64,000 bases of DNA, taken from the NCBI GenBank assembly GCA_004794655.1, contig SMMW01000001.1, positions 8,556,001 through 8,620,000 on the forward strand, written 5' to 3'. Both the position numbers and the translations under genes were made by a program. Positions 1-12,600 of the stretch are shown one piece after another; position 1 is the stretch's first letter, and each line of letters opens with the position of its first letter. The notes under the pieces were generated by a model. It was not told where the DNA came from, made no database searches, and saw nothing but the letters and a program-made list of their open reading frames with translations. The DNA comes from Marisa cornuarietis (lineage: Eukaryota; Mollusca; Gastropoda; Architaenioglossa; Ampullariidae).

Positions 1-2532
1 TTTTTTTTTTAAATGGGGAGGGGTTGTAGTTGCTTGCTTTTAGCTTTTACTGTGAATTTGGAAGATTAGTGTTGGTGTTAGCAAAAGTCAGTAATTCATA
101 GTGTGTGTGTTTTTGTAGTTGGATGTGCATTCCATGTATGCTGTGAACATGTGGATATGAGTTTAGATGACCATTTTTGTAGCTAAAAGAAACTCCTCAC
201 CTTTTAATAAATAAACAAAGCAATTTTATGTGGAGGATAAATGAAGCGGATGAAAAAATCCTGAACCACTGCATATGTGTGCTGCTTTAAATTAGTATGC
301 TGCACCTTTCTTATGAATAAGCAAGAACTGTGATGGTGCTTCAAAAATGGCAGTGCCAGATGTCTTCAGTGTCCTGGAAGTTATCCTACTTTTTAAAATT
401 AATGACTCAATTTTTGTTTATATCATGCATCAAAATGCTAAGAAGGATTTTTTCAAAATCATCCTTCAAAGCAGTTTATGTCTTCAGCATTTTTTACCAC
501 AGCTGAAAAAAGTAATATAACAGATTTATTTCCTTCTTTATGACAAACATTTGTTGATTCTTAAGGTAATTAGGTTTGAATGACCTTTCTCTTCTTCCCA
601 AAATGTGATGGTTACAAGTTAAAAAAAATAATCTTGCAAATATTGCTTTCATTTTTTTTTTTAAAGTTGATGTTTGAGTTGGGGATGTGGAGGCCTGGAA
701 CTTTTGATTAATTTGACTGTTTTTATAGTGGTTTCCAAGTATGTCAGTATTGAGGTATTTTACAGCTAAACTCGTTTAATTTTAGAGTTCCAAGACAGTA
801 GCATAAACTTGTCACTTGTACAGAAAATGGTCATCGTTTGTATTACACTTTGCATCAAGAAGATATACAGATCCATAATTCTGATGACAAAAAAAGAAAA
901 AAACCAGTGGAAATTGTTTACTGCCTCGTCATGATGCACTAGCCTGGCATCAACATTTTGTATTTTACCTTTTGACATTTTTTTAAGTTAATGTTTATTT
1001 AAGGCTGCAATGTAACATGTTAAACATAAACCAAGCATCTATTTATTAGAATTTCTAGACAAGTACCAGTGTTTCAAAACATTGATAGTAGCATCAAAAT
1101 TTCCCCCTTCTTGCATTTTTTAGTGTTCCCATCAATGTAACACTTGATTGTGAGAAGTGCCAATGTACCAAGTTCTGATCTTCCAGTTACTTGCTTTAAG
1201 TATGAAAGTGGTGTGATATGGTTTGTTTTTTGTTGGCAAGAAAGATGGGCCTTTTAACAGATGTTAAGATTTGGGGGGTTTTGTGGAGTGAATTCTGTTT
1301 AGATTTTAAGTTACATGCTCATTAGTGCTGCAAGGTGATATTTGGAGAATTTTACACTTTTTTCTTGTTTTTTTTCATAACTGTTTCTTTTTATATATAT
1401 AGCATCAGTGGTAGAGTTAGAATGGAAGCAGTAGGGAAAAGTTAATCCCTAATGATACATTTGTGAAGTGGAAACTTCTTATTATTCATAATCTTTTAAG
1501 TTTGGTAGTAATAAATTTATTATATCAGAAATAGTGCCAGAATCTGTACATGCAGTTTCACGTTGTTTTATGTGACTGAGACAAGACTGGACACTAAAAA
1601 TATTTTCAATTAAATCGTCTGTGTGTATGTGTTGAGGCAGTGTTTACCATAGAGAATTTGCAGCACTTCTCAAGCAAGGTTTACATGATGTGCTTGCACA
1701 TGTAACAGCATCACTTTCATAAATTAGTGTGGAAATTATATATGAAAAAAGATTTTTACAATCTTTATGACAAATATTTTTCAATTTTTTGTCCAAACAA
1801 TACCTTCTTTACATATATTACAATCTTTTATTTTTGTAATACTTTTTTATAGATGATTGGGAGGGTGAAAACAAGTGAGAAAGGTTGCTTTATAGTGTTC
1901 TGTTTCAGCATGCTATTTATACTTTTTGTTACTGATCAGTTGTTGAAGGTGTATGTGTGGGTTTTCTTGCACACACATCTATTGGTTTTTTTTTTCAGAT
2001 TCTATACAGAATTGAGGCACTATGCGGTTATATAGATGGTAGGTCCCTATAATGTAACAGGTGTTAGTCTGTTAGTTGATGTGTAAGTGGAGATAATTTG
2101 TTAACATTTTTGTATTTTTATTTGGTCGTATTATTTTAGAGTATTGTGAAAAAGTTGGTTGTTTTGCAAGCAGTATGAACACAAACGACCACCAAGAATG
2201 TAATCATTGACTATATAAATACCATGTTTATAGTTCAGGTTCTAATCAGTCCTGAAAAAAATCTTTTCTTTTGAGGATGTGCATTATGACTCTTCTTATC
2301 ATGTGTTACAAAGTAGCATAGTCCCAAATTTTAAAAAAAATGTCTCTGTCTCCATGTACTTTATAACCAGCATGCTTTCATCTTTTGGGCTCCATTCTTT
2401 CTTTTCCTATTTTTATCTCTGCATAGAATGGTGATGAGAGGAAATACATTTACAAATCTCATTGCTGTTTAATTTCTTGACAGTAAAATATTTTAAAACC
2501 TAACCTCCTGAAAGTCAGGATAATAAGACTTC

Positions 2533-2795
2533 AAATGAAGTCATTATACACCAAACTCCGGATCGGCCAGACGGACAGATGCCCGTGCCAGACAGACAGC
2601 CAGACAACAAAACATCTACTGCAAGAATGCCCCATACACGAAGACCTCAGACACCGCATCTGGACTGATGAGACGCCGATATCAAGGAAGCTACACGGCA
2701 GTCTGGAGGACCTGCGGCGCACAGCATCATTTGTACAAGAGGCAGGCATATCCATTTGAGTGACCGACAACAACAACAACAACAAATGAAGTCAT
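2533..2795 (+). mobile_element. 5'-truncated non-LTR retrotransposon (LINE) 3' end with target-site duplication
   Basis: An open frame at 2535-2759 reads as the C-terminal tail of a molluscan LINE ORF2: a Cys-x-Cys pair, the TxxHLLQxCP motif typical of the region after the reverse transcriptase, and a final Arg/Leu-rich segment ending in a natural stop. It is followed by an (ACA)n tail at about 2767-2783. The 12-mer AAATGAAGTCAT occurs on both sides (2533-2544 and 2784-2795), as expected for a target-site duplication. Only about 240 bp of the element is present, so it is a dead 5'-truncated copy. Confidence 0.78.
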
Positions 2796-4449
2796 AATGG
2801 GACTGATGTGCTAAGCTACTTTGTTGCTGGAAAGAAAGAGTTGACAGACATTTAAGATCTTTTTTTGTTTAATGGAGCTGGTTCTGTTCATGTTTTAATT
2901 CCTTGAAGTAAAAGGATCAGTTGGTTTTGTTTTATTGATGGTAATTTTGAAATCATGCCGCACAAGGTTGGGATAATAAGATTGCAATTGAAGTCATTGA
3001 ATGTAAATTCAACAATATTCACACACAGCAAACTGTTCTTAGGAGTAGAACTTACATCCTTGATGTACTTCCAGAACCTTACGTCTAGCAGATAACTGTT
3101 TTTGGCATGTATTTTTAGTCTTGCAATTGGACCTTCTATTGATTTTTTTTTAAGTTTAAAGACACCTATCATGTTCAGAGTAATGAGTTCAAAAACTATT
3201 CTGGTTCTATTAATAATCTGCTGTTTGTTTTTATTTTCAATGTAGATATTTAAATATAATGTGACAATTTTTTCAGTTAAATGGCCAGATATCACAGTAT
3301 CTTCCACTTCAAAGTGATTTCTTAAAGAGAAAAATGGTTATTCCCATTGAAAGCAGTCAGGTTGTTTGTAGGTTTATATGAATAGTTTTAGAATATTCTT
3401 TGTTGTATACCTAGTTTATGTAAACATGCTAAAAACTAACACAACTTAATTTATAGTTTAAGATTTTCCCTTTTGAACAAGGGTGTGATGTCAGTGCCAC
3501 ATCCTTAGGGCTCAATTTAGTCATTGTGCAGCAGCAAAAGCCATGTACTGCTACTAAAGATGCACAGTAAGCATTAAATATAACAAAATTAATCACTGAA
3601 AGTTGTTGAAAGTAGTTGTTTGAAACGATTCCCTCAGCCAATGCAGAAACAGTGACTCATATATTAATGCAGAATGTTAATGTACATGCATTTTTAATTA
3701 TAAACACAACTCTTAAAATAAGAGACTGTCTCATAAAGTGAAAATCTTTATCTTTTCATTTTCTGCTTTTAGTTTTATGGGGCAGTAGAATTGAATACGG
3801 TGTACTACTTTTGTAGCTCTGTCATGAAGAATTATTAGTTCTCTCCTCTGCATAGACTGTTTGTTGATTTTTTTTTTTTTGATCATTGTTACTTTTTATT
3901 TTGAACTCTTCACAGTTCCTATTACTCAGCTACAGTGTAGATGGTTTTTTTTTTAATGTCTGAGCAGACAGAAGTTGATTAATAAAAGGACCTGGTATAG
4001 ATGTCTGGCTAAACGCAAAAAATTTAAGTGCCAGCCTAAGACTTTCTCCAAAGATTTTTTAAAATCCACCCATAATTTATGCAATAACATTTAAGATGTT
4101 GCTTTTAGAATAAGTTCTAAAAGCGGGAGGAAGCACTTTGGTAGTAGTACTTTGCTAGTCATAGACATACCCAAAGATGCTGTTTGTTACATAGTCATGA
4201 TTTGGGGAGAAAAAAAGGTTTGCAATCACATTTGCATGATAGTTCATGATGGTGCCAGAAATTAGATTTTGTTGTGAACCTTTCAGCATTGTAAATGACT
4301 GGTGATCAATATTTATACTTGTCCATGTAGATTTGTCACCCACAACTGTGCATATGTTCATGTAAATGAAAAACTACAGACATCATCTTTGCCATTTTAC
4401 CATTCACCTAAATCAGGCATCTAATCTGTGCTTATTCTGCCCTTGAGAA

Positions 4450-4455
4450 AATAAA
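4450..4455 (+). terminator. candidate plus-strand polyadenylation signal
   Basis: AATAAA is followed 25-75 bp downstream by a T/TG-rich tract (about 4478-4530). This is the usual layout of a cleavage/polyadenylation site. It would end the inferred plus-strand transcript entering from the left. Confidence 0.4.
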
Positions 4456-4567
4456 AGCTTGCTGAAGCACCAGTTTTTGTATGGGGTTTTTTTTGCTACT
4501 GTTTTTGAGTGTGTGTGCATGAATACATGTGTCTTAAGGAACACATTAAAAAGGGTATTGTTCATTT

Positions 4568-4573
4568 TTTATT
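4568..4573 (-). terminator. candidate minus-strand polyadenylation signal (GALNT gene)
   Basis: TTTATT on the plus strand is AATAAA on the minus strand, and it sits exactly where the strand composition flips from T-rich to A-rich. It would give the GALNT transcript a 3' UTR of about 2.1 kb. Other AATAAA copies closer to the stop codon are possible. Confidence 0.4.
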
Positions 4574-6661
4574 AAAAAAAAGCATAAAGGAGATTTTTCA
4601 ATTTACATACATAAATTAATAGCTGAATAACAGCCATCTTTGCTTATTTATTACCAATGGTCCAGTTAAGACTTTAAATGACAAAATAACCCAACTGTTT
4701 TCAGATGACTTTAAGAAATTTGTATTCCCTCAACATTTAAATTCATCCTAGTTTATACATATATACTTATCTTTACAGTTAACTGTAACATAACTTTCCT
4801 GCCAACGCTTTTGTAAATCTGCCATAATTCGTGTGAAGACAAGATGTAATGATCTTACAAATAGAGCGTGGCAGTGTTTGCTCTTTTATGGGTTATGAAA
4901 ATCCCCAAATTTATCTGAGAGGGGAACTCTTGGAAGAAGGGGAAGAGACAGCACACAGAGCTCCTTTTTTGTTTAAGGAAAGATCAGAGAATATGAAAGA
5001 TTTGTATAAAGCCAGAAAATAATATGATCAAGCATTTAAAACAAGTTATTTTCCTCACTACTGTTCCCCCCCCCCCTCAACTTTCTGCCAGAGGTAGAAC
5101 CAAACACTCCATTGATTTCCTTTGGAAGCAATGGGGTCAAAGCTCCATCTCTTAAACCAATCAGCATTTTCAGTCAAAATGAATGGCTATGTGCAGGAAC
5201 TGTCACTGTCATAATGCACAAGCACAAGCCCACACAGGAGTGAATACACACACACACTCAAAAACACCACATCTTTAAATGCACAATCACAAAGAATACT
5301 AACTTAATCACCTTTTAATCCTCCTCTAGAACTAATAAATATGTTAAATACAAATCCAACATTTGAAAGAGACATGACTAAGGATATCAGAATCAAAATT
5401 TATGTTTCATAAGGTAATCCTGCAGGAAATGGCATGCTCTGATTACAGTAATTACATTAATTAGTTAATTATTTAGTTCCATATACCTTATTACTACACT
5501 TCAACTCAAATCTTTGTAATCTTTACCTCCTTTGGACATTTTCATGATAAACCTGAAGTGACAAAAGGTGAAATGGAGATTCATTCTAGAAGAAACATTT
5601 AACTATTTAAATTTTGTTATCCTTCATATGCATGAGTTCTTTGTAAATATACATATTTACAAGTGCAAGCTCAGCAGCCATTAAGAAGAGATCATACTCC
5701 AAAGCCAAAAACAAAATTCATTATGCTAAATGGACCTGCATTAAGTCCAAAGAATTTTACATTTTATGAAACATCTTTTAAAAAAGCAATTTATAAACTG
5801 TAAATTCTTTTAATATGTTTTAATGAGATTTGGGAGTTGAGGGAGAATTTTTTTATGCTGATAATGCAAACAAGCAACAGTATACTGAGGAGCAATCATT
5901 CATATTCCTCTTCTTTATGAAATATTTAAAATCAGTAAATCTATATGGGAATGCAAAGATATTACTCTCATTCCTCTTTCATAAAGTACCACTCATACAT
6001 AAATGATAATACAAGAAATTTAATTGTGTATCTCCTGAATAAGTATTTCGCATCTTCCACTTTCTTACCCTTTTCAAAAGTTCAAAGAGGTCAAGTGGGT
6101 GAAGCAGTAATTTCAGGCAAATTCACTTATGGCTATGTGTGATTGCTAGGTGTAAGTACACACTTTGTTTTCACCAACAGTTTTTCAGAAAGCAATATCT
6201 ATTGAAGTGTATTTATATCCAGAATTCAATTAGCGTTAGGCAGATTAGCCACCCTGAATAAGCAAATGAAAATAGATATGCCTGTGACTGATGGATCAAG
6301 CAATCATGCAGTCAGCAAGCCTTGAGAAGCACAAATCTGTGGATGAATATAAGGAAGGCTTTTCTTAAAAGTGTGGAAACATAGAATCTGCTGAAATATT
6401 TTCAAAGTTTTCTCTCTCAAACAAAAATTTATCAAAGCATTTGTCTATGGGGTCTGAAGATAAATCCCTATTTATCTGTGTGAACATCTATACCTCTTAG
6501 AGACATGGAAGCCTCCATTTGAGATCTCTATCGTGAGAGACCATTCTAGCCCCCACTGACATCAAGAATACTCTCCTAGGATCTACAAATTATGTGCAGT
6601 ACCCCCTAACATACACCCACAAATAGTCAGCAAGATTCAAAATGCACTTGTTGTATCCTCA
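4574..6661 (-). other. probable 3' UTR of the GALNT gene
   Basis: The stretch lies directly downstream of the GALNT stop codon (6662-6664). It has no supported coding exon on either strand; the short open frames at 5945-6142 (plus) and 6637-6855 (minus, overlapping the last exon in a wrong frame) look random. It is A-rich on the plus strand, like the GALNT introns. A C10 homopolymer lies at about 5067-5076. Confidence 0.45.
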
Positions 6662-9600
6662 TTAATAACTATCCAGGTAATCCTTTTCAAGATTGATTGT
6701 TGTTTCCATGGTAATATCCCATTTTTGAGAATCTTGCTGCTCATCACAATCAGAGACCTGCAGCCCAGTTTTAACCCTGCGACTGTCAAGACACTTGCCT
6801 GTGGCTTCATGGACAATCTGTTTTTCTTGTCGAATCCATCTCTGGAAAGAAACAAGGATGTGCATCAGTGTGGCTGGCTATAGTATTAAATCCCTTTGCA
6901 TCAATGAAGCAGAAATATTCTAGTGATTTCCAAAGACAACTCGGATGATCAACATTGTGATCTCATACCATAGCTTAACTTTTAATACACTGCTAGAAAA
7001 CAACAAAAAATGTCTCAAACATATTTTAAAGACTACTTTTTCTATTTGAAAAGAAGGATAAAATGGAGTAAATACCTGATTGTCTGTGAAATCACAGAAC
7101 TTGATTATAACATACATTTGGGTTTCACTAGGACTGACAGATAAACACATTCCATTGCTGACAATAATGCCCTTCCTTCTCCAAGACCAGTCCTGTTTAA
7201 CAACAGTGCATCAATAGCAAAGTTAATCCTTACCCAACACTAGTTAAAATACATGATGCTAATACATAAAAAGTACTGAAAAAACGGCCATTCATATTAT
7301 TTTAAGTTAATCTTCACATCATTCTCTTATCTTAGAAGACATAATTCTTATAACATTTCTTGACCAATCATAATTTTTCACATGCACATGTATATGCAAC
7401 ACACACAATCTCTCGTTCTCACACACGCACACACACATACACAAAAGCAAATCACATGTGGGCCTCTATACACAATAACATCCAAACACTTACTTGCGTA
7501 TCTTTGATCTGTACACATTGCTTTAGTTTAATAATAACATACACTTACTTGTGTATCTTTGTTCTGTATACATTGCCTTAGTTTAGCAATAACTGGCAGC
7601 TGGCCTACATCCAAATCTACACAACCGCTGCCCTGCTGGATGTGCCCATATCCCAGCTCATCACTGATTGGTAACCTGCAATAAGCAGCAACTGTTATTG
7701 TCTCATATTCTAACAAAATCAAAGAGACTGCCAAGCTCAGCATGAGGTAGCAGTTCCTAAAATCAGAAAGAACAACCAATTTCCATTGCTGAGATACAGG
7801 CCTATAAACATTGTGCACATAAAGATGCCAAAATCCTCATATCAGGAGTGTACATGCACACAAATGTGAAAAAAATTGCCAATGAAAAAGCAAGGACATA
7901 TTTTACTATACACATTTATGAAGTTACATGATACCACTGTTTTGACCTCTTTCCATGCATAGTGATGCTTAGCCTTAACCTTGTTAATTCAGAGAAATGC
8001 TAAAGCTAAGGAAATATATAATAAAATATAATATAAAACCACTATAGCCAGCATCATCCAGGTGATTCTCAATGCAAGGTGCAGTTACATAGAGGGGAAA
8101 GGGGAGGCAAGTGATCGTGCTTGCCATTTGTAGTGGAGATAAAAGCCTCAATGGTGCCAGTTGCCCCACAACTCACTCACTCCCTCTCCCTCTTTTTCTG
8201 TTTTGTCAAGGCTACCCTCTTAAATTAAGATGCTATCTAAGTTTACTCTGAATGGCAGAGGTACATCTCAATGCTCTGTGTAGCCAACTTTAAACCACCA
8301 CTACCAAGGCACAATCAACCACACACTGGCACACTCTGCTTTATTTACAAGAGTTCAAAACACAATGTAAATCTCACCTCAGCTCTGGGTATACAGTCTC
8401 CATGTACCATCTAAAATTCTTGCATTTCAGTTTTTCACGAAGCTGTCGCCGCTCTGTAACACTTTTTAAAAAAATGTTTGGTAGTCATAGCATCAACACA
8501 TGAATGGAATCGCACACAGTTCAGCCCAACCCAGGTAGTATCAACTGCGTCACCCATTCTGTAAGTTAATCTAAAAAAAATTGCTTTTAAACCCCACCTT
8601 TTATAAGAACGCAAAAAAAGACGAATACGCAACCACTTGATTTTCTGTCATGAAACATATTTTGGTCCAAAATAGTGTTGTCTCCCTTTATTTGCTAGCT
8701 ACTGTGTCTGTGGTTAGAAACAAATCCGTTTTGAAGACAAGAATTTCATTCTCTACCACAAATGGTATGTATCTCAGATATCCTTATCACTAACCAATTT
8801 TTCTATGTTGCAATATATATGTGTCTCTTAGTCCTCTTTTGAATCCTGGTTTATTTTTAGATTTTTTTAAATAGTACATTTCCCACATCTGTGGAAGGAA
8901 GTTAGTATCAGAACATAAACTTTATACAATAGAAAACTAGACCAGAAAAGACAATTTTTTAATTATTTCAAAAAAAAGGTAATTTTATAATAATCTTACT
9001 CTCCAAAATCTTGCATTCTAGCTGTGGGTCGAGCAGCATAAAAAAATCTCTTGTATTCATCCATCCACACTTCAGCAACTCTGCGGGTGTTCCTTTGAAA
9101 TTATAGGACAGTTTATATAAACATTTAACTCCAAACAGAAATCATCTAATGAGAATTTACAGATGTAAATGGACTTTGTGTGTGTGTGTGTGAATGTGCA
9201 CATAAAAAAAGGCAAAGATCTTATCTTAATTAATAACTTAATAATCTTAGCCATGATAATAAAAAAATGTCCAGTAATGATGAATGATTTTTTTTAATTG
9301 AGGTGGTGGTAAGTGTTCAAGTTTCTTGTTGAAGGTCATGCATCCATGAGTCACACAGGATCTGTGATTGGAAAATTACCCCATTTCATCTAGCAAATAG
9401 GTATCTGATTACAGTAAAAAAATACACCCTATTAACATTGAATAAAATACAACAAAACTGGGTCTTAACTGAGGGGCTGTAATAGAGAAATCAATCAGTC
9501 TGCTTTTAAATACCATGAACTATGACTTCAAGTTTATTGATTTAAATGTTGAGGAGATGGAGGAGGGGTTTGGTATTTCACACCGAGCCAGCAGCTAAGG

Positions 9601-12600
9601 CTATATATCACGGCAAAGCAGCCAGCCCTGTAAACATATGCCACATCCAGAGAAAGAACAGCCCGAACCCAGGACAGCCATCCCTCACTGTATTGGTTAC
9701 AGGCGCTAACCATTGCACCATTGAATGCCCTTATTTAAATTGTGAAATAATAATATAAAAAAATTATCATGGTGCTTGTTTGTAGTTTCCCTTTGCTTAG
9801 TCATGTTTATTGTGTCATTGTTAGGCCTGACTGAAGATTTATAGGGGAAGTAACTCCAGGTGGGAACAATCAATACGTGTACCACGCACTATTTATATTG
9901 TTGAATGTGATTTCTGCAAAAACTGCAATAAAGCTCAAACAGTCTGCCACAATAATTTTATTTTTATAGACGTGACTTCAGTCATTTAAACTAAAAACCA
10001 TATTGCCCTGGCTATATCGACCTTCCACATGAGCTGAATCGACCCCACCATGACCATATATATGTCCTATGTAAGACAACCCAAAAGTTGAATTGACAAA
10101 GCACAGGAGTAACACCTGCATATACATTTAATAAGAACCTCCAAACTAAAGATTACAAAGACATTTTTTTAATTATTTAATGATTTTGATGATAAAATGA
10201 TTTAATAGAAAATTGCGTTTATATATGCAATTGTGAGACTTTAACCAAACATCATATATACATTGTGTGATTTGTTTTGGGTATTGTCAAGAGGCCATTT
10301 TTGTTTAGTAAGATGGTGGCTGAAATTATTCGAGCAGCCCATGGTTTTGTTGATAATATCTAACATTAATATCTACTCCTGTCATTGGATTTTTTTTTTT
10401 TTTTTTGCCTGGATGGATTTGACTTTTTTTTGTTGGGATGACACGGCAGCAATTATATGCAGGGTTTGGGTTGAAGTGGCAGATTACCCATAGAACAAGC
10501 AGTCTCTTTCAAAATGTAACTGTTTTACAAGACTTCTGCAGATAATTATACTATAACAGTAAGCGGCCAGACAGTCTATTTTAAAATAAACTTGTGTTTT
10601 TTTCAACATGTAACTTTTGACAAAATGTTTTAACAAAGCACATACTGTCGGTTGTAAGTCGGCTTGAGGAGGTAGTCATAATAGTCATTTATATAATGAA
10701 ATATGTCTGTGAAAAGATTTTGGGTCATAACAGGGAATCATAATTGGGAAGGTCTTAAAAAGTTTCACTGTATTAGGGAAGGTAAAAGCCAGAGGGTTGG
10801 TCTTTGCTGCTCATCTGACTTGCTCTAAACACAGTGCACCATTTGCAGTTCCCTGCCCTTGCAATTGGTAAACTATGGGGTTTACTGTCGTTTATGGGGT
10901 TTACCTTTACTGTCGTCTTGTTAATGAGTGGCATTTCCTTACAAAAATCACAAGAACTATAAAAATGCACTTACAGCAAGAAAAACTACCAAATATATTG
11001 TTCTAATGCACAGGGCAAACTTTAGCTTTAGCAACTTTAACTTTAGCAAATTATACCTACTTCAGGTATGTGCTGGCAGGCCCACCCTCTGGAAAGATGT
11101 AGGGAGGCTGACGTCTGCCAACATGCCCAACATGACTGCATGGTGCTATGCGCAGATCTCCTCCACACATCCATCCCCGAAATGAAAGTTCTGCAGTTGG
11201 AGCAGGGATCAGCAAACACAGTAGATTATAAAATTATCAAGAGAATATCAAAAAAACCTCTGGATAAAGACCAGACCAAAAAGGAGAATTTCCCCCAAAT
11301 TTTCTAGATCATGTTAGCTGCATGCAGAGTGTAGATGGGTGTCATGAATAAGCACACAAACACATACACACTTACCAAAATTCTCTCCTCCTAGCACACT
11401 GAGCTGCATGTCATACTTTCCCAATTTTCTAAACCAGTCTTTCCGAATGCTGAAGATCCCACCAGACATCACAGGTGTTCTGTTAAAGATGTTAGGTGTT
11501 AACATGATCAGAAGCATAGCCTGCTCTCTTATTGCTTACAGATGAATCCAGTTTCTTACATTCTCGATCAATGAAACTGACAAGATGAACAGACAACAGA
11601 GTTGATCTAGCGATAAACACCTTATTAGTTCATGAATTATTGGTAAATTCTCCTTCATCAAACATGTTCCTACAGTAGTGAATACTAAATCAGACAAGAA
11701 AAATAGCTATATGCCTTTGACATTCATGACATCTGAACTCAATTTTACAACCCTTGCTTAATCTGCCCCCAAAATAAATTCAAAAAACACTTTGAATTTA
11801 TAAACAAGAATAAAGGTATCTAATTTCTGTACTTACAAAAAAGCATCTGTAGCATCTTGTTGAACAACTCCACTGTTTGGCAAAGATTCCCATTTAAAAT
11901 GTAAACTCCAGTCAAAGCCTGCAAAATGAAATGAATAAATATATATATGAATATACACACACAAGGCTTATATTTATGTTTCCACACACATAATCTATTT
12001 TTCTGTAAATAATTTTTTGTCACTGTGATAGCACTCTCATTTTTATATTGTTCTGATTGACCTCTTTTTATTTCGCACACCCAATAAAAATAATAATAAT
12101 ACTATAGATTTTTAAATTGTCATCTGTACCTGTGCTACACTTACCTCCTCTGACAAACTCGATTTTAGGGATGTACTCAAAACTCATCCCATCAATTTCG
12201 TCAATAACTGGACTCACTATACTTGTAGGATTCTATAAATGGTGACAGAAAGATCCCTGGTTATAAATTTGTTATCATGAGGAGGCTCACTAAACATGCA
12301 GTCTATGTTACAGCAAGCATCAACTGCTACGTAAGTTAATGTCTTCTTAAGAACCTTGAAATCACTGTACCTCCCTGTTCAGTAACACAATTAACCACAT
12401 CTTCTCCTTATATAGTGATGCCGCTATCTGCCAGCCTAAAGGTGCATAGTCCAAAGTTTCAGGAACAGTGCAGAAACACACGTTTTTTTTAATTGTTTTT
12501 CAATATTATTTTTACTGAATTTGTAATGCACATTTGCTAGTGTGGATTTGAGCTCAATGCACTGCACACGAAAGACTATAAACAAACTGACAGTCAATCA

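Larger units (their letters stand above)
1..4485 (+). other. gene-free T-rich stretch, possible 3' UTR of a gene left of the window
   Basis: I see no coding exon here apart from a LINE fragment at 2545-2783. The plus strand is markedly T- and TG-rich from 1 to about 4550, then becomes A/C-rich through the minus-strand GALNT gene. Transcribed sense strands in this window (for example the CYFIP introns) are also T-rich. I therefore infer that this is the long 3' untranslated region or a terminal intron of a plus-strand gene whose coding part lies outside the window. An AATAAA at 4450 followed by a TG-rich tract fits an end there. No transcript evidence is available. Confidence 0.35.

Noticed and set aside
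2531..2785. 84-codon minus-strand open frame
   Set aside because: It is the antisense shadow of the LINE fragment on the plus strand.
7360..7581. 73-codon plus-strand frame rich in His/Thr
   Set aside because: It crosses a CA-rich tract in a GALNT intron and runs antisense to exon 13.
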